A DNA stretch of 29,430 bases, from positions 402 through 29,831 of the forward strand of contig DKDL01000037.1 in the NCBI GenBank assembly GCA_002449335.1, given 5' to 3'. The DNA comes from Succinatimonas sp. UBA6849. Lineage in GTDB: Bacteria > Pseudomonadota > Gammaproteobacteria > Enterobacterales > Succinivibrionaceae. Positions 14,780 through 22,391 of the stretch are shown here, one piece after another. Each line of letters starts with the position of its first letter. The first letter of the stretch is position 1. The notes below the pieces were generated by a model. That model was not told where the DNA came from, made no database searches, and was given only the letters and a program-made list of their open reading frames with translations. The translations under genes were made by a program, and so were the position numbers.

Positions 14780-14794
14780 TTCCATAATATGGAA
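14780..14794. promoter_or_regulatory. 15-bp perfect palindrome upstream of the GH84 gene
   Basis: TTCCATA-A-TATGGAA is exactly symmetrical and lies 27 bases before the GH84 ATG. On the minus strand it contains TATTAT, a possible -10. It suits a dimeric repressor site controlling the GH84/TerB-C operon. Confidence 0.5.
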
Positions 14795-14978
14795 CAAAGT
14801 TTAATTATTATCTAAACATGTAATGGATTTAGCCAATTCGTATTGAGAATACAACCAATTTGTGTTGTAAACAACTAGCAATCTTAATGTAACGTTATGT
14901 GAAAGAAAGAGCAAATTAACAAAGCCATGACATAGAAACTAATCAAATGAAAGTCATTGGCCCTGATGAGTAAAAGGT

Positions 14979-15041
14979 ATGCTAGATAAAGTCAGAGATA
15001 TGTTTAACAAAGTCAAAGATATGTCAGACAAAGTCAGTTAA
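14979..15041 (+). CDS. Possible 20-residue heptad-repeat peptide upstream of tig
   Basis: ATG at 14979 to TAA at 15039-15041 encodes MLDKVRDMFNKVKDMSDKVS. The repeat DKV-x-DM recurs every seven residues, which would give an amphipathic helix. The DNA is a 21-base tandem repeat, so the pattern may come from repeat expansion and not from selection on a peptide. AAAAGG lies close before the ATG, a poor to fair ribosome binding site. It ends 57 bases before the -35 of the tig promoter, so it would be a separate short transcript or not expressed. Confidence 0.3.
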   Translation: MLDKVRDMFNKVKDMSDKVS

Positions 15042-15043
15042 GT
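14981..15043 (+). repeat. Three tandem copies of a 21-base repeat
   Basis: Units at 14981-15001, 15002-15022 and 15023-15043 share the core AAAGTCA(G/A)AGATAT, with the third diverging at its end. A fourth, very degenerate copy may follow (to about 15064). The unit length is a multiple of three. Confidence 0.65.
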
Positions 15044-15097
15044 TCAAAAAATGTCCAAAGATCATAGAAAAATCAGAGATGGCTAAAAATTTGCACA

Positions 15098-15126
15098 TTG
15101 ATTAGATGCCGCTAGGCTTGTATAAT
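15098..15126 (+). promoter_or_regulatory. Sigma-70-type promoter of tig
   Basis: TTGATT (15098-15103), a 17-base spacer and a perfect TATAAT (15121-15126). Transcription would start near 15133, giving a leader of about 90 bases before the tig ATG. Confidence 0.75.
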
Positions 15127-15222
15127 ACCCCAGTTTATATTTAAAGACGTACAGCACAGTTTATTACTCCGCTGCGTCAATGATGTTTGTTAATTACTGC
15201 AACCTAGACATAGAGGTAAACG

Positions 15223-16542
15223 ATGCAGGTTTCAACCGAGAAAAAAGAGGGCGTTCAGCACCTTCTAACCGTTACTGTGCCAGCAGAAGATGTTAAAAAG
15301 GCATATGACGCTAGTTTCCGCAAGTACGCTAAAAATGCAAGAATCGATGGTTTCCGTAAGGGCCACATTCCAACTAAAGTTTTAGAGCAGCAGTTTGGCG
15401 GTCAGATTTATTCAGATGCTTATGATTCATTAGTAAATCAGACTTTAGGTCAGGCTATTAAAGAGTCAAAGCTAGAAGTTGTTGGCTATCCTAAGATTGA
15501 AGTTAAGAAAGCTACCTTCAAGAACGACGAAGAGTTCGTTTATGAGGCAACTGTAGAAGTTAACCCAGAGTTAGAGTTAAAGCCATTTGAAGACTTAAAG
15601 TTAAAGAGCATCAAGGCAACTGTAACTGACGCTGACGTAGACAACATGATTGAGACTTTACGTAAGCAGCAGGGTAAGTGGCAGGTAAAGGATGATGCTG
15701 TAGTTGCTAAGGGTACTCGTGCTTCAATCGACTTTACAGGTCGTACCGATGGTGTTGAGTTCGAAGGCGGTAAGGCTTCTAACTTCTCATTAACAGTTGG
15801 TGAGACTCAGATGATCCCTGGCTTTACTGAGCAGATCGAAGGTCACAAGGCTGGCGATAAGTTCACTATTCAGGTTAAGTTCCCTGAGGATTACCATGCT
15901 GAAAACTTAAAGGGTAAGGATGCAGAGTTCGACATCGTTGTTAACTCAGTATCAGAGTTATCTTTACCAGAAGTTAACGAAGACTTCGTTAAAGTATTCG
16001 GCGTAAAAGACGGTTCATTAGACACCTTCAAGTCAGACTTACGCAAGAACATGGAGCGTGAGTTAAACCGCGCAAAGTACACCATTACTCGTGGTAAGTT
16101 ATTCGATGCTTTAGTAGCTCAGTACGGTGATTTCGCAGTACCTGAGGCTTATGTTGAAGCTGAGAAAGAGCGTTTAGCAAAGAACTTCGAGCAGCAGATG
16201 CGTGCTTACGGCATGAAGAAGTTACCAGATTCATTCAAGAAAGATGATATGTTCAAGGATGAAGCTGTTAAGGATGCTCGCTTAGGCGCTATCGTTCGTA
16301 AGATTGTTGAGAGCTTAGGCTTAAAGAATCCTTCTGACGAGTTCGTTGAGGCTCAGTTAGAGCAGATCGCTGGTGCTTACGAGGATCCTGATGAATTAAA
16401 AGAGCAGATCCGTAAGGACAAGACTCAGTTCGAGGCTGTTCAGAATGCAGCTTTAGAGTCAGAAGTTGTTGCTAAGGTAATGGAAAAGGCTGCTGATGGC
16501 GAAGAAGAAATGACCTTCGATCAGTTAGTAAACCATCGCTAA
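15223..16542 (+). CDS. tig: Trigger factor
   Basis: 439 residues (E. coli 432). A ribosome-bound chaperone with peptidyl-prolyl isomerase activity that meets nascent chains at the exit tunnel. The ribosome-docking loop GFRKGHIP lies at about residues 44-51. The FKBP-type isomerase domain spans about 155-245 (RASIDFTGRTDGVEFEGG, IPGFTEQIEGHKAGD). The C-terminal helical arm fills the rest. An AGAGG ribosome binding site precedes the ATG, and a strong promoter lies 100 bases upstream. Leucine is coded almost only by TTA and the codon set is narrow, as expected for a highly expressed gene in this genome. clpP follows after 39 bases or fewer. Confidence 0.97.
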   Translation: MQVSTEKKEGVQHLLTVTVPAEDVKKAYDASFRKYAKNARIDGFRKGHIPTKVLEQQFGGQIYSDAYDSLVNQTLGQAIKESKLEVVGYPKIEVKKATFKNDEEFVYEATVEVNPELELKPFEDLKLKSIKATVTDADVDNMIETLRKQQGKWQVKDDAVVAKGTRASIDFTGRTDGVEFEGGKASNFSLTVGETQMIPGFTEQIEGHKAGDKFTIQVKFPEDYHAENLKGKDAEFDIVVNSVSELSLPEVNEDFVKVFGVKDGSLDTFKSDLRKNMERELNRAKYTITRGKLFDALVAQYGDFAVPEAYVEAEKERLAKNFEQQMRAYGMKKLPDSFKKDDMFKDEAVKDARLGAIVRKIVESLGLKNPSDEFVEAQLEQIAGAYEDPDELKEQIRKDKTQFEAVQNAALESEVVAKVMEKAADGEEEMTFDQLVNHR

Positions 16543-16564
16543 TAACACACTTTAAAATTTAATT

Positions 16565-16570
16565 AAGGAG
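16565..16570 (+). promoter_or_regulatory. Ribosome binding site that favours the second ATG of clpP
   Basis: AAGGAG ends 2 bases before an ATG at 16573 and 11 bases before the in-frame ATG at 16582. The first spacing is too short for efficient initiation. Confidence 0.55.
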
Positions 16571-16581
16571 CTATGCTACAT

Positions 16582-17232
16582 ATGTTCAATTCAGAAGATC
16601 AAGAGAGAATGGCATCTACATTGGTGCCTATGGTTATCGAGCAGACTGCTCGTGGAGAAAGATCTTTTGATATTTACTCTAGACTCTTAAAAGACAGAGT
16701 AATTTTTCTGACCGGTGAAGTTGAAGATCATATGTCAGATTTGATCGTAGCACAGCTCCTGTTCTTAGAATCAGAAGATCCTGACAAGGATATCTATCTG
16801 TACATCAATTCTCCTGGTGGCGTAGTAACTGCAGGTCTTGCAATTTACGACACCATGCAATATATAAAACCAGATGTCTGCACTTTATGCATGGGACAGG
16901 CTTGTTCAATGGGATCATTCCTATTAACTGGCGGTGCTAAAGGAAAGAGATTTGCACTTCCAAATGCAAGAATTATGATCCATCAGCCTTTAGGTGGATT
17001 CAAAGGTCAGGCAACTGACATCATGATCCATGCTCATGAGACACAGCGCATTAAGCAGACATTGAACAGTATTCTTGCAAAACACACTGGCAAGTCTATT
17101 GAAGACATTACACGTGATACAGAGCGTGATAATTTTATGACCGCTCAAGAAGCTCTTGAGTACGGTTTAATTGACAAAGTTATTTCAAGTCGTGCTGAGA
17201 TAGCCGATTTAAATTCAAAGAAGGATGAGTAA
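16582..17232 (+). CDS. clpP: ClpP, ATP-dependent Clp protease proteolytic subunit
   Basis: 216 residues from the preferred ATG; a start 9 bases earlier (MLHMFNSED) is possible. The serine peptidase forms the double-ring chamber served by ClpX. The catalytic triad is complete: S109 in GQACSMGSF, H134 in RIMIHQPLGG and D183 in DTERDNF. The first 10 or so residues (MFNSEDQERM before ASTLVPMV) look like the self-cleaved propeptide found in E. coli ClpP. The gene lies 39 bases after tig and 2 bases before clpX, so clpP and clpX are read from one mRNA. Confidence 0.97.
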   Translation: MFNSEDQERMASTLVPMVIEQTARGERSFDIYSRLLKDRVIFLTGEVEDHMSDLIVAQLLFLESEDPDKDIYLYINSPGGVVTAGLAIYDTMQYIKPDVCTLCMGQACSMGSFLLTGGAKGKRFALPNARIMIHQPLGGFKGQATDIMIHAHETQRIKQTLNSILAKHTGKSIEDITRDTERDNFMTAQEALEYGLIDKVISSRAEIADLNSKKDE

Positions 17233-17234
17233 TC

Positions 17235-18506
17235 GTGTCAGAACAGAAAAAAAGCACATGTCTGTTCTGCGGTCAAGCAGCCTCAGACACAAGAACCTTA
17301 ATTAGAGCCAGAGATGGTATTTGCATCTGCTCGGACTGCATCAAGCAGTGCTATGAGATGTTAGTAGCAAAAGGTCTTGATAATAAAGATAAACATTCAG
17401 CAAGTGGCATTGATTTAGACAATGTTCCAACACCTCATGAGATTGCAAAACATCTTGATGAGTATGTTATAGGTCAGGATGATGCAAAGAAAGTTTTATC
17501 TGTAGCTGTATATAACCACTATCAGAGATTACGTCATTCAGGCGTTGATTCAGATGTTGAATTAGGTAAATCTAATATTCTTTTAGTAGGTCCTACAGGA
17601 TCTGGTAAAACTCTATTAGTTCAGACATTAGCGAAATTCTTAAATGTACCGTTTGCTATTTCTGATGCAACCACTTTAACCGAAGCAGGTTACGTAGGTG
17701 AAGATGTAGAAAACGTGATTGTACGTTTACTGCAGAACTGCGATTTTGATGTAGAAAAAGCTCAGAAGGGCATTATCTATATCGATGAAATCGACAAGAT
17801 TGCTCGAAAGAGTGAAAATCCATCAATTACTCGTGATGTGTCTGGTGAAGGCGTTCAGCAGGCATTATTAAAGTTAATTGAAGGAACTGTTGCTTCTGTT
17901 CCTCCAAATGGAGGCAGAAAACATCCACAAGAGAAGAATATCGAGGTAGATACCTCACAGATTTTATTTATCTGTGGTGGTGCTTTTGACGGTCTTGATA
18001 AGATTGTTGAAAAGAGAGTATCAAAGAAAGCTGGTATTGGCTTTGGTGCTGAAGTTTACGGTAAAGATGACAAGATGACACTTTCTGACAAGTACAAGAA
18101 AGTTGAGCCTGATGATCTTGTAAAGTTCGGTATTATCCCTGAGTTTGTAGGTCGTTTACCTGTAATTACAGCTTTATCAGAACTTAATCGTGATGAGTTA
18201 ATTAGAGTTCTAAGAGAACCTAAGAACGCTATCATCAGACAGTTTGAAGCAATGTTTAAGTTTGAAAACGTAAAGCTTGAATTTACAGCAGAGGCTTTAA
18301 ATGCTATAGCTGACAGTGCTATTAAACGCCATACCGGCGCACGTGGTTTACGTTCAGTTGTAGAAGGCTTGCTCTTAAATACCATGTATGATATTCCTTC
18401 GGTGAAGAATGTCGAAAAGGTAATTGTTGACAAGAATACGGTTGAAAATCACCAAGAGCCTTTAGTTATTAAGAAAGACGATTTTGAAATCGCGTCTAAC
18501 TCTTAA
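17235..18506 (+). CDS. clpX: ClpX, AAA+ unfoldase subunit of ClpXP
   Basis: 423 residues (E. coli 424). It uses ATP to unfold tagged proteins and feed them to ClpP. An N-terminal C4 zinc-binding domain (CLFC and CSDC, about residues 10-35) is followed by the AAA+ module: Walker A GPTGSGKT (119-126), Walker B YIDEID (D184/E185), the sensor/arginine region RDVSGEGVQQALLKLIEGT and the ClpP-binding IGF loop (KAGIGFGAE). It starts at GTG, 2 bases after the clpP stop, with AAGGA at 17221-17225 giving good spacing. A strong terminator follows, so lon is a separate unit. Confidence 0.97.
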   Translation: MSEQKKSTCLFCGQAASDTRTLIRARDGICICSDCIKQCYEMLVAKGLDNKDKHSASGIDLDNVPTPHEIAKHLDEYVIGQDDAKKVLSVAVYNHYQRLRHSGVDSDVELGKSNILLVGPTGSGKTLLVQTLAKFLNVPFAISDATTLTEAGYVGEDVENVIVRLLQNCDFDVEKAQKGIIYIDEIDKIARKSENPSITRDVSGEGVQQALLKLIEGTVASVPPNGGRKHPQEKNIEVDTSQILFICGGAFDGLDKIVEKRVSKKAGIGFGAEVYGKDDKMTLSDKYKKVEPDDLVKFGIIPEFVGRLPVITALSELNRDELIRVLREPKNAIIRQFEAMFKFENVKLEFTAEALNAIADSAIKRHTGARGLRSVVEGLLLNTMYDIPSVKNVEKVIVDKNTVENHQEPLVIKKDDFEIASNS

Positions 18507-18525
18507 TAATATAATTTACAGATAA

Positions 18526-18556
18526 GGCCCTTCAAGAACGATTGAGGGGCTTTTTT
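18526..18556 (+). terminator. Rho-independent terminator after clpX
   Basis: GCCCTTCAA (18527-18535) pairs with TTGAGGGGC (18542-18550), with one wobble, then TTTTTT. It begins about 20 bases after the clpX stop codon. Confidence 0.9.
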
Positions 18557-18594
18557 ATCGGTTTAAAAGTTTATTTTGATTCAGTTTTAATTCA

Positions 18595-18611
18595 TAAGAG
18601 ATTTTCTCTTA
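18595..18611 (+). promoter_or_regulatory. Small hairpin next to the lon ribosome binding site
   Basis: TAAGAGA, TTT, TCTCTTA: a perfect 7-bp stem with a 3-base loop, ending 6 bases before GGAAG. It may affect translation or be a dyad operator. Confidence 0.45.
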
Positions 18612-18624
18612 ATACTGGAAGAAC

Positions 18625-21186
18625 ATGACAGAAAAAACAATTAAAAAGACAAGAACTAAAGATACAGCAACTAAGAAAACTACTAACAGACGTAGTACTG
18701 CTAAGAATGGTTCATCCAAGAATAGAGTAAAAGAGATGATTTTACCTTTAATTACTTTAAGGGCTTTGATCATTACTCCTCATTCTAAATTACAGATTAC
18801 AGCTGCAAGAGATAGCTCTATTGCTGCATTTACTTATGCTCAAGAACAGGAAGAGCAAAATGTTGCTGTCTTCTGCCAGCTTAATGAAGCAGATGAAAAG
18901 CCTGAGTTTAAAGATCTGCACAAAACAGGTGTGATCTGCAAACTTTTGAGTATGAGCCAAAAGGATGCTAATACTCGTCAGTGTTTAATTTCTGGCTTTG
19001 AGAGAATTAAGTTAATTGAAATCATTGATGATGATAAGGTTCCTTTTAGAAAAGCAAGAATTCAGGTCTTAAGTGAGGAAGAGCAGTCAGATAAAGATGT
19101 AGCTGATACTTTATCTGTATTAAAGTCATGCTTGCAGTATGCAATTGACTCATCAGATAAGACTTCAAGAGCCTTAATTGAGGATTCAGTGCCTAAGCAC
19201 TTAATCTCATCTATTTTAGAAGAGAGCTCTTTATCAAGATTAACCGATACCTTAACCCAGATCTTAAAGCTTGATACTCAAACTAAGTACATGCTTTTAT
19301 CATCTCTAAATCCTGTAGAGAGAGGTCGCATTTTAATCAGTGCCTTAAACGGTTATTCTTACAAATCAGAGTTAGAGAACAGAATCATTGATTTAGCTAA
19401 AAAATCAATGGAAAAGAACCAGAAAGAGTACTTCTTAGCAGAGCAGTTAAAAGCTATCAAGAAAGAACTTGGTATTTCTGTCTCTGAAGATGATGACGTG
19501 CAGTCATTCATGACCAGAAATGAAGAGTTAAAAGCTCCTGAATATGTTCATAAACGTATTGAAAGAGAGATTAAAAAGCTAAACTCAATGAGTATTAACT
19601 CATCAGAGTACTCTGTTGTAAGAAACTATATTGACTGTCTACTATCTTTACCTTGGCTTGAGTGTTCAGAGGTAAATCATGATCTAAAGAAAGCTAAAGA
19701 GATCTTAGATAGAGATCATTATGGTTTAACTAAAGTAAAAGACAAGATCTTAGAGTATTTAGCAGTTCAGTCTCGTGCTGACAGACTGCATGGTCCTATC
19801 ATTTGTTTAATGGGCCCTCCAGGTATTGGTAAAACCTCCTTAGGTAAATCTATTGCTGCAGCTACTGGTAGAAAGTTTGTCAGAGTCGCATTAGGTGGCG
19901 TTAACGATGAAGCTGAGATCCGTGGTCACAGAAGAACCTATATTGGTGCATTGCCTGGTCGTATTATCTCAAATATGGCAAAGGTTGGTGTAAACAACCC
20001 ATTGTTCTTATTAGATGAGATTGATAAGGTGGTTTCATCAGTTCATGGTGATCCATCAGCTGCTTTATTAGAAGTTTTAGATCCTGAGCAAAACTCTACA
20101 TTTGAAGATAACTATGTAGAGATTGATTATGATTTGTCTAATGTTATGTTCGTAACCACAGCCAATTCATACAACATCCCAGGACCTCTATTAGATCGTA
20201 TGGAGATTATTGATTTATCTTCATATACAGAGGATGAGAAGTTCCATATAGCTAAAGAGCATCTTTTCCCTAAACAGTTGCGTTTAGCTAATGTAGGTGA
20301 AAAGGAAATCACAATAGCAGACGATGTCTTATTACATTTGATTCGCTATTACACTCATGAAGCTGGTGTTCGTGAGTTAGAACGTACTTTAACAGAGATC
20401 ATCAGAAAGACTATTAAAGATCTGATGATCGAAAATCCTAAGGCTAAGAAGCTAAAGGCAACAGCTGTAACTGTCGAAGATATTCACAGAATGTTAGGCC
20501 CTGAGAAGTATGACTTTACCTCTAAGTTAAAAGAGAGCAAGGTAGGTATTGTTAACGGTCTGTCATGGTCTACCTTAGGTGGTGATATTCTGCAGTTAGA
20601 AGCTGTAGCAAACGAGGGTAAGGGTAAACATCAGTTAACAGGTAAGTTAGGTGATGTAATGAAAGAATCAATCTCTACAGCTATTACTGTAGTTAGAACC
20701 TTATCTAAAGATTTGCACTTAAACCAGGATTTCTTTGAGACCTGTGACTTACATGTTCATGTTCCAGAAGGTGCTGTGCCAAAGGATGGTCCATCAGCTG
20801 GTGTGGGCATGGTAACAGCTGTGGTATCTGCTTTAACAGGCAATCCTGTAAGATCAGATGTAGCCATGACAGGTGAGATCACCTTACGAGGTGATGTTCT
20901 GCCAATTGGAGGCTTGAAAGAGAAGCTTTTAGCTGCAATGAGAGGTGGCATTAAGACAGTCATGATCCCTAAAGAGAATGAAAAAGATCTTTGGGATATT
21001 CCTCATGTAGTTCAAGAGAAGATGACTATAAAGCCAGTATCTAGAATCGAAGAGGTTTTAAAGACAGCCCTAGAGCATGATCCTTACACTTTCATGCCTA
21101 CAACAAGCTGGCTTTTAAAAGATAAAAAGCAGGTAGCAAAAGGTTCTAGAAAAAAGAAAGTAGATAGCATGAACATTGTTCTGTAG
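18625..21186 (+). CDS. lon: Lon, ATP-dependent serine protease with extended ends
   Basis: 853 residues, against 784 in E. coli. The extra length is mainly a basic, Lys/Thr/Arg-rich N-terminal tail (residues 1-36) and a short basic C-terminal tail (about 828-853, including KGSRKKKVD). The core is complete: a substrate-binding N domain from about 37, the AAA+ module with Walker A GPPGIGKT (397-404) and Walker B FLLDEID (D464/E465), and a protease domain with the Ser-Lys dyad S724 (PKDGPSAGVG) and K767 (GGLKEK). The Ser-to-Lys distance of 43 equals that of E. coli S679/K722. Lon degrades damaged and regulatory proteins. It is followed 10 bases later by an unknown acidic protein gene. The tails could bind DNA or polyphosphate; this is inference. 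Confidence 0.96.
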   Translation: MTEKTIKKTRTKDTATKKTTNRRSTAKNGSSKNRVKEMILPLITLRALIITPHSKLQITAARDSSIAAFTYAQEQEEQNVAVFCQLNEADEKPEFKDLHKTGVICKLLSMSQKDANTRQCLISGFERIKLIEIIDDDKVPFRKARIQVLSEEEQSDKDVADTLSVLKSCLQYAIDSSDKTSRALIEDSVPKHLISSILEESSLSRLTDTLTQILKLDTQTKYMLLSSLNPVERGRILISALNGYSYKSELENRIIDLAKKSMEKNQKEYFLAEQLKAIKKELGISVSEDDDVQSFMTRNEELKAPEYVHKRIEREIKKLNSMSINSSEYSVVRNYIDCLLSLPWLECSEVNHDLKKAKEILDRDHYGLTKVKDKILEYLAVQSRADRLHGPIICLMGPPGIGKTSLGKSIAAATGRKFVRVALGGVNDEAEIRGHRRTYIGALPGRIISNMAKVGVNNPLFLLDEIDKVVSSVHGDPSAALLEVLDPEQNSTFEDNYVEIDYDLSNVMFVTTANSYNIPGPLLDRMEIIDLSSYTEDEKFHIAKEHLFPKQLRLANVGEKEITIADDVLLHLIRYYTHEAGVRELERTLTEIIRKTIKDLMIENPKAKKLKATAVTVEDIHRMLGPEKYDFTSKLKESKVGIVNGLSWSTLGGDILQLEAVANEGKGKHQLTGKLGDVMKESISTAITVVRTLSKDLHLNQDFFETCDLHVHVPEGAVPKDGPSAGVGMVTAVVSALTGNPVRSDVAMTGEITLRGDVLPIGGLKEKLLAAMRGGIKTVMIPKENEKDLWDIPHVVQEKMTIKPVSRIEEVLKTALEHDPYTFMPTTSWLLKDKKQVAKGSRKKKVDSMNIVL

Positions 21187-21196
21187 GAATTCAAAT

Positions 21197-21613
21197 ATGA
21201 GCAACACAGAGAATAATCAGGACTTAGAAAACAAAACATCTTTAAATAAAAAAGATGAAGCTTTTGTAAAGTTTGATGATGAACAAAAAGAAAACAAAGA
21301 TGAAAACACTATCGATGATGAAATCAAAAAGATTGTGGGTTCAGCTGATGCTTTAATTAAAGTTCTAGAAAAGATTGCTCCCGAGGTTAATTCTGATAAA
21401 GTGGTTAACCCTGAGGCCTTTTTAAAGATCATCAAACCATTGTGCGTAAGTGTTGAAAATACTCTGCCAATGCTGATGGAATGTCAGGATAATTTAGAGT
21501 ATCTAAAAGATGACAATGCTTATGTTCTAAGACAAAAAGTCGCTCATATTGAAGATGATCTCCTGCCACCTCTTTTAGCTTATATAAGAGAGCATGACAA
21601 GAAAAAAGACTAG
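21197..21613 (+). CDS. Unknown acidic protein co-transcribed with lon
   Basis: 138 residues from the ATG at 21197, which has TAGGAA 7 bases before it. An earlier in-frame ATG at 21176 lies inside lon and has no ribosome binding site. The first 45 residues are highly charged and Asn/Lys/Glu/Asp-rich, probably disordered. The rest is helical and acidic (AEALI-like pattern ADALIKVLEKIAPEVNS, PLCVSVENTLPMLMECQDNLEYL), with no signal or membrane segment. No family was recognised. It lies 10 bases after lon and takes the place between lon and hupB that is usually empty. A role as a partner, adaptor or substrate of Lon is only a guess. Confidence 0.7.
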   Translation: MSNTENNQDLENKTSLNKKDEAFVKFDDEQKENKDENTIDDEIKKIVGSADALIKVLEKIAPEVNSDKVVNPEAFLKIIKPLCVSVENTLPMLMECQDNLEYLKDDNAYVLRQKVAHIEDDLLPPLLAYIREHDKKKD

Positions 21614-21702
21614 ATCTTAGGATGGTACTTGGTAAGAGAATACTTCTTTTGGGGAGCTATTCTTTTACAAAAGTAGCTTAATATCTTACAAAAGATCTAC
21701 TA

Positions 21703-21755
21703 AAACTCCTCAAATAAAAATCCTAATTGGAGGTTAGATGAGGAGTTTATTTTAC
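21703..21755 (+). terminator. Terminator after the lon operon
   Basis: AAACTCCTCA (21703-21712) and TGAGGAGTTT (21739-21748) form an exact 10-bp stem around a 26-base loop that can fold further. ATTTTAC follows. The long loop makes it weaker than the others in the window. Confidence 0.65.
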
Positions 21756-21794
21756 AAAAAATCCTCAAAACCGCATTCTGATAGCACTTTTACA

Positions 21795-21818
21795 CGTATT
21801 TTTTTTGCAAAAAATACG
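21795..21818. repeat. Perfect 24-base hairpin upstream of hupB
   Basis: CGTATTTTTT (21795-21804), TTGC, AAAAAATACG (21809-21818). The T-run in the stem could also act as a terminator part, but the GC content is low. It lies about 130 bases before hupB. Confidence 0.5.
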
Positions 21819-21949
21819 ATGCAGATCAATTTTTCGAAATAATAAGTCTATAAACAGTGCAAAACACGTGCATAATAGCTTAAGGGCTTTTAAGCTCAAG
21901 CGTTGAGTTAGAATACGCGCAATTTAACAAACCCAATTAGGAGTACATT

Positions 21950-22225
21950 GTGAATAAAAGTCAATTAGTTGATAGCATCGCTAAGAAGTCAGGTTTAACT
22001 ATCAAAGATTCAGCTGCAGCTGTAAATGCATTTTTAGATTCTGTAAAAGATGCTTTAGCAAAAGGTGAGACTGTAACTTTAATCGGTTTCGGTAATTTCT
22101 TAGTTCGTGACAGAGCTGCTCGTTCAGGCCGTAACCCACGTACTGGTGAAGTTGTACAGATCCCTGCAGTTAAGGTTCCTGCATTCAAGGCAGGTAAGCC
22201 ATTAAAGGATATCGTTAACAAATAA
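21950..22225 (+). CDS. hupB: HU, histone-like DNA-binding protein (beta type)
   Basis: 91 residues, the usual HU length. It binds and bends DNA as a dimer and shapes the nucleoid. It has the family's helical base (MNKSQLVDSIAKKSGL), the core GFGNFLVRDRAAR and the DNA-binding arm signature RSGRNPRTGEVVQIPA, with the bending proline. Start is a GTG with TTAGGAG 6 bases before it; the TTG one base earlier is in another frame. The place between lon and ppiD matches E. coli hupB. It has its own terminator and a leader with several dyads, which fits the tight control of HU. Confidence 0.96.
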   Translation: MNKSQLVDSIAKKSGLTIKDSAAAVNAFLDSVKDALAKGETVTLIGFGNFLVRDRAARSGRNPRTGEVVQIPAVKVPAFKAGKPLKDIVNK

Positions 22226-22244
22226 TTTTACTTATTTGTCAAAA

Positions 22245-22281
22245 GATCCCTGAGTTTAGAAAAATTCGGGGATTTTTTTTT
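22245..22281 (+). terminator. Rho-independent terminator after hupB
   Basis: ATCCCTGA (22246-22253) pairs with TTCGGGGA (22266-22273, with wobble) and is followed by eight T. It starts 20 bases after the stop codon. Confidence 0.9.
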
Positions 22282-22310
22282 GCAAAAGAGCATCTATGTG
22301 AATTGTGCAA

Positions 22311-22339
22311 TTTAATTTTAGGATCAATTCTTTTATAAT
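22311..22339 (+). promoter_or_regulatory. Possible promoter of ppiD
   Basis: TTTAAT (22311-22316), a 17-base spacer and a perfect TATAAT (22334-22339). The -35 is weak. A small hairpin, GTAGC-TTGT-GCTAC (22363-22376), then ends exactly at the GGAG ribosome binding site. Confidence 0.45.
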
Positions 22340-22391
22340 TTGATAAGTTTGTTTCACCATGTGTAGCTTGTGCTACGGAGATAATTAAAAA

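Larger units (their letters stand above)
14754..15222. other. Intergenic region between the GH84 operon and tig
   Basis: This 469-base divergent region holds a 15-bp palindrome next to the GH84 gene (14780-14794), smaller inverted repeats near 14840-14875, a 21-base tandem repeat that encodes a 20-residue frame (14979-15041) and the tig promoter (15098-15126). No larger coding region is visible. Confidence 0.6.
21614..21949 (+). other. Intergenic region and leader of hupB
   Basis: The 336 bases contain a terminator for the lon operon (about 21703-21748), a 24-base hairpin (21795-21818) and two smaller dyads (21877-21896 and 21895-21907) before the hupB ribosome binding site. The hupB promoter should lie between about 21820 and 21900; CATAAT at 21871-21876 is a possible -10, but no fitting -35 was found. 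Confidence 0.6.

Noticed and set aside
14947..14973. Eight-codon frame before the heptad-repeat peptide
   Set aside because: It is too short to distinguish from chance and has no supporting signal.
14981..15043. CRISPR-like repeat array upstream of tig
   Set aside because: The units are directly adjacent without spacers, short and diverging; this is a tandem repeat.
18056..18433. 125-codon open frame on the minus strand inside clpX
   Set aside because: It is antisense to the conserved end of ClpX and has a shadow-frame composition.
21176..21196. Earlier start for the acidic protein after lon
   Set aside because: The ATG is inside lon without a ribosome binding site; the ATG at 21197 has one.
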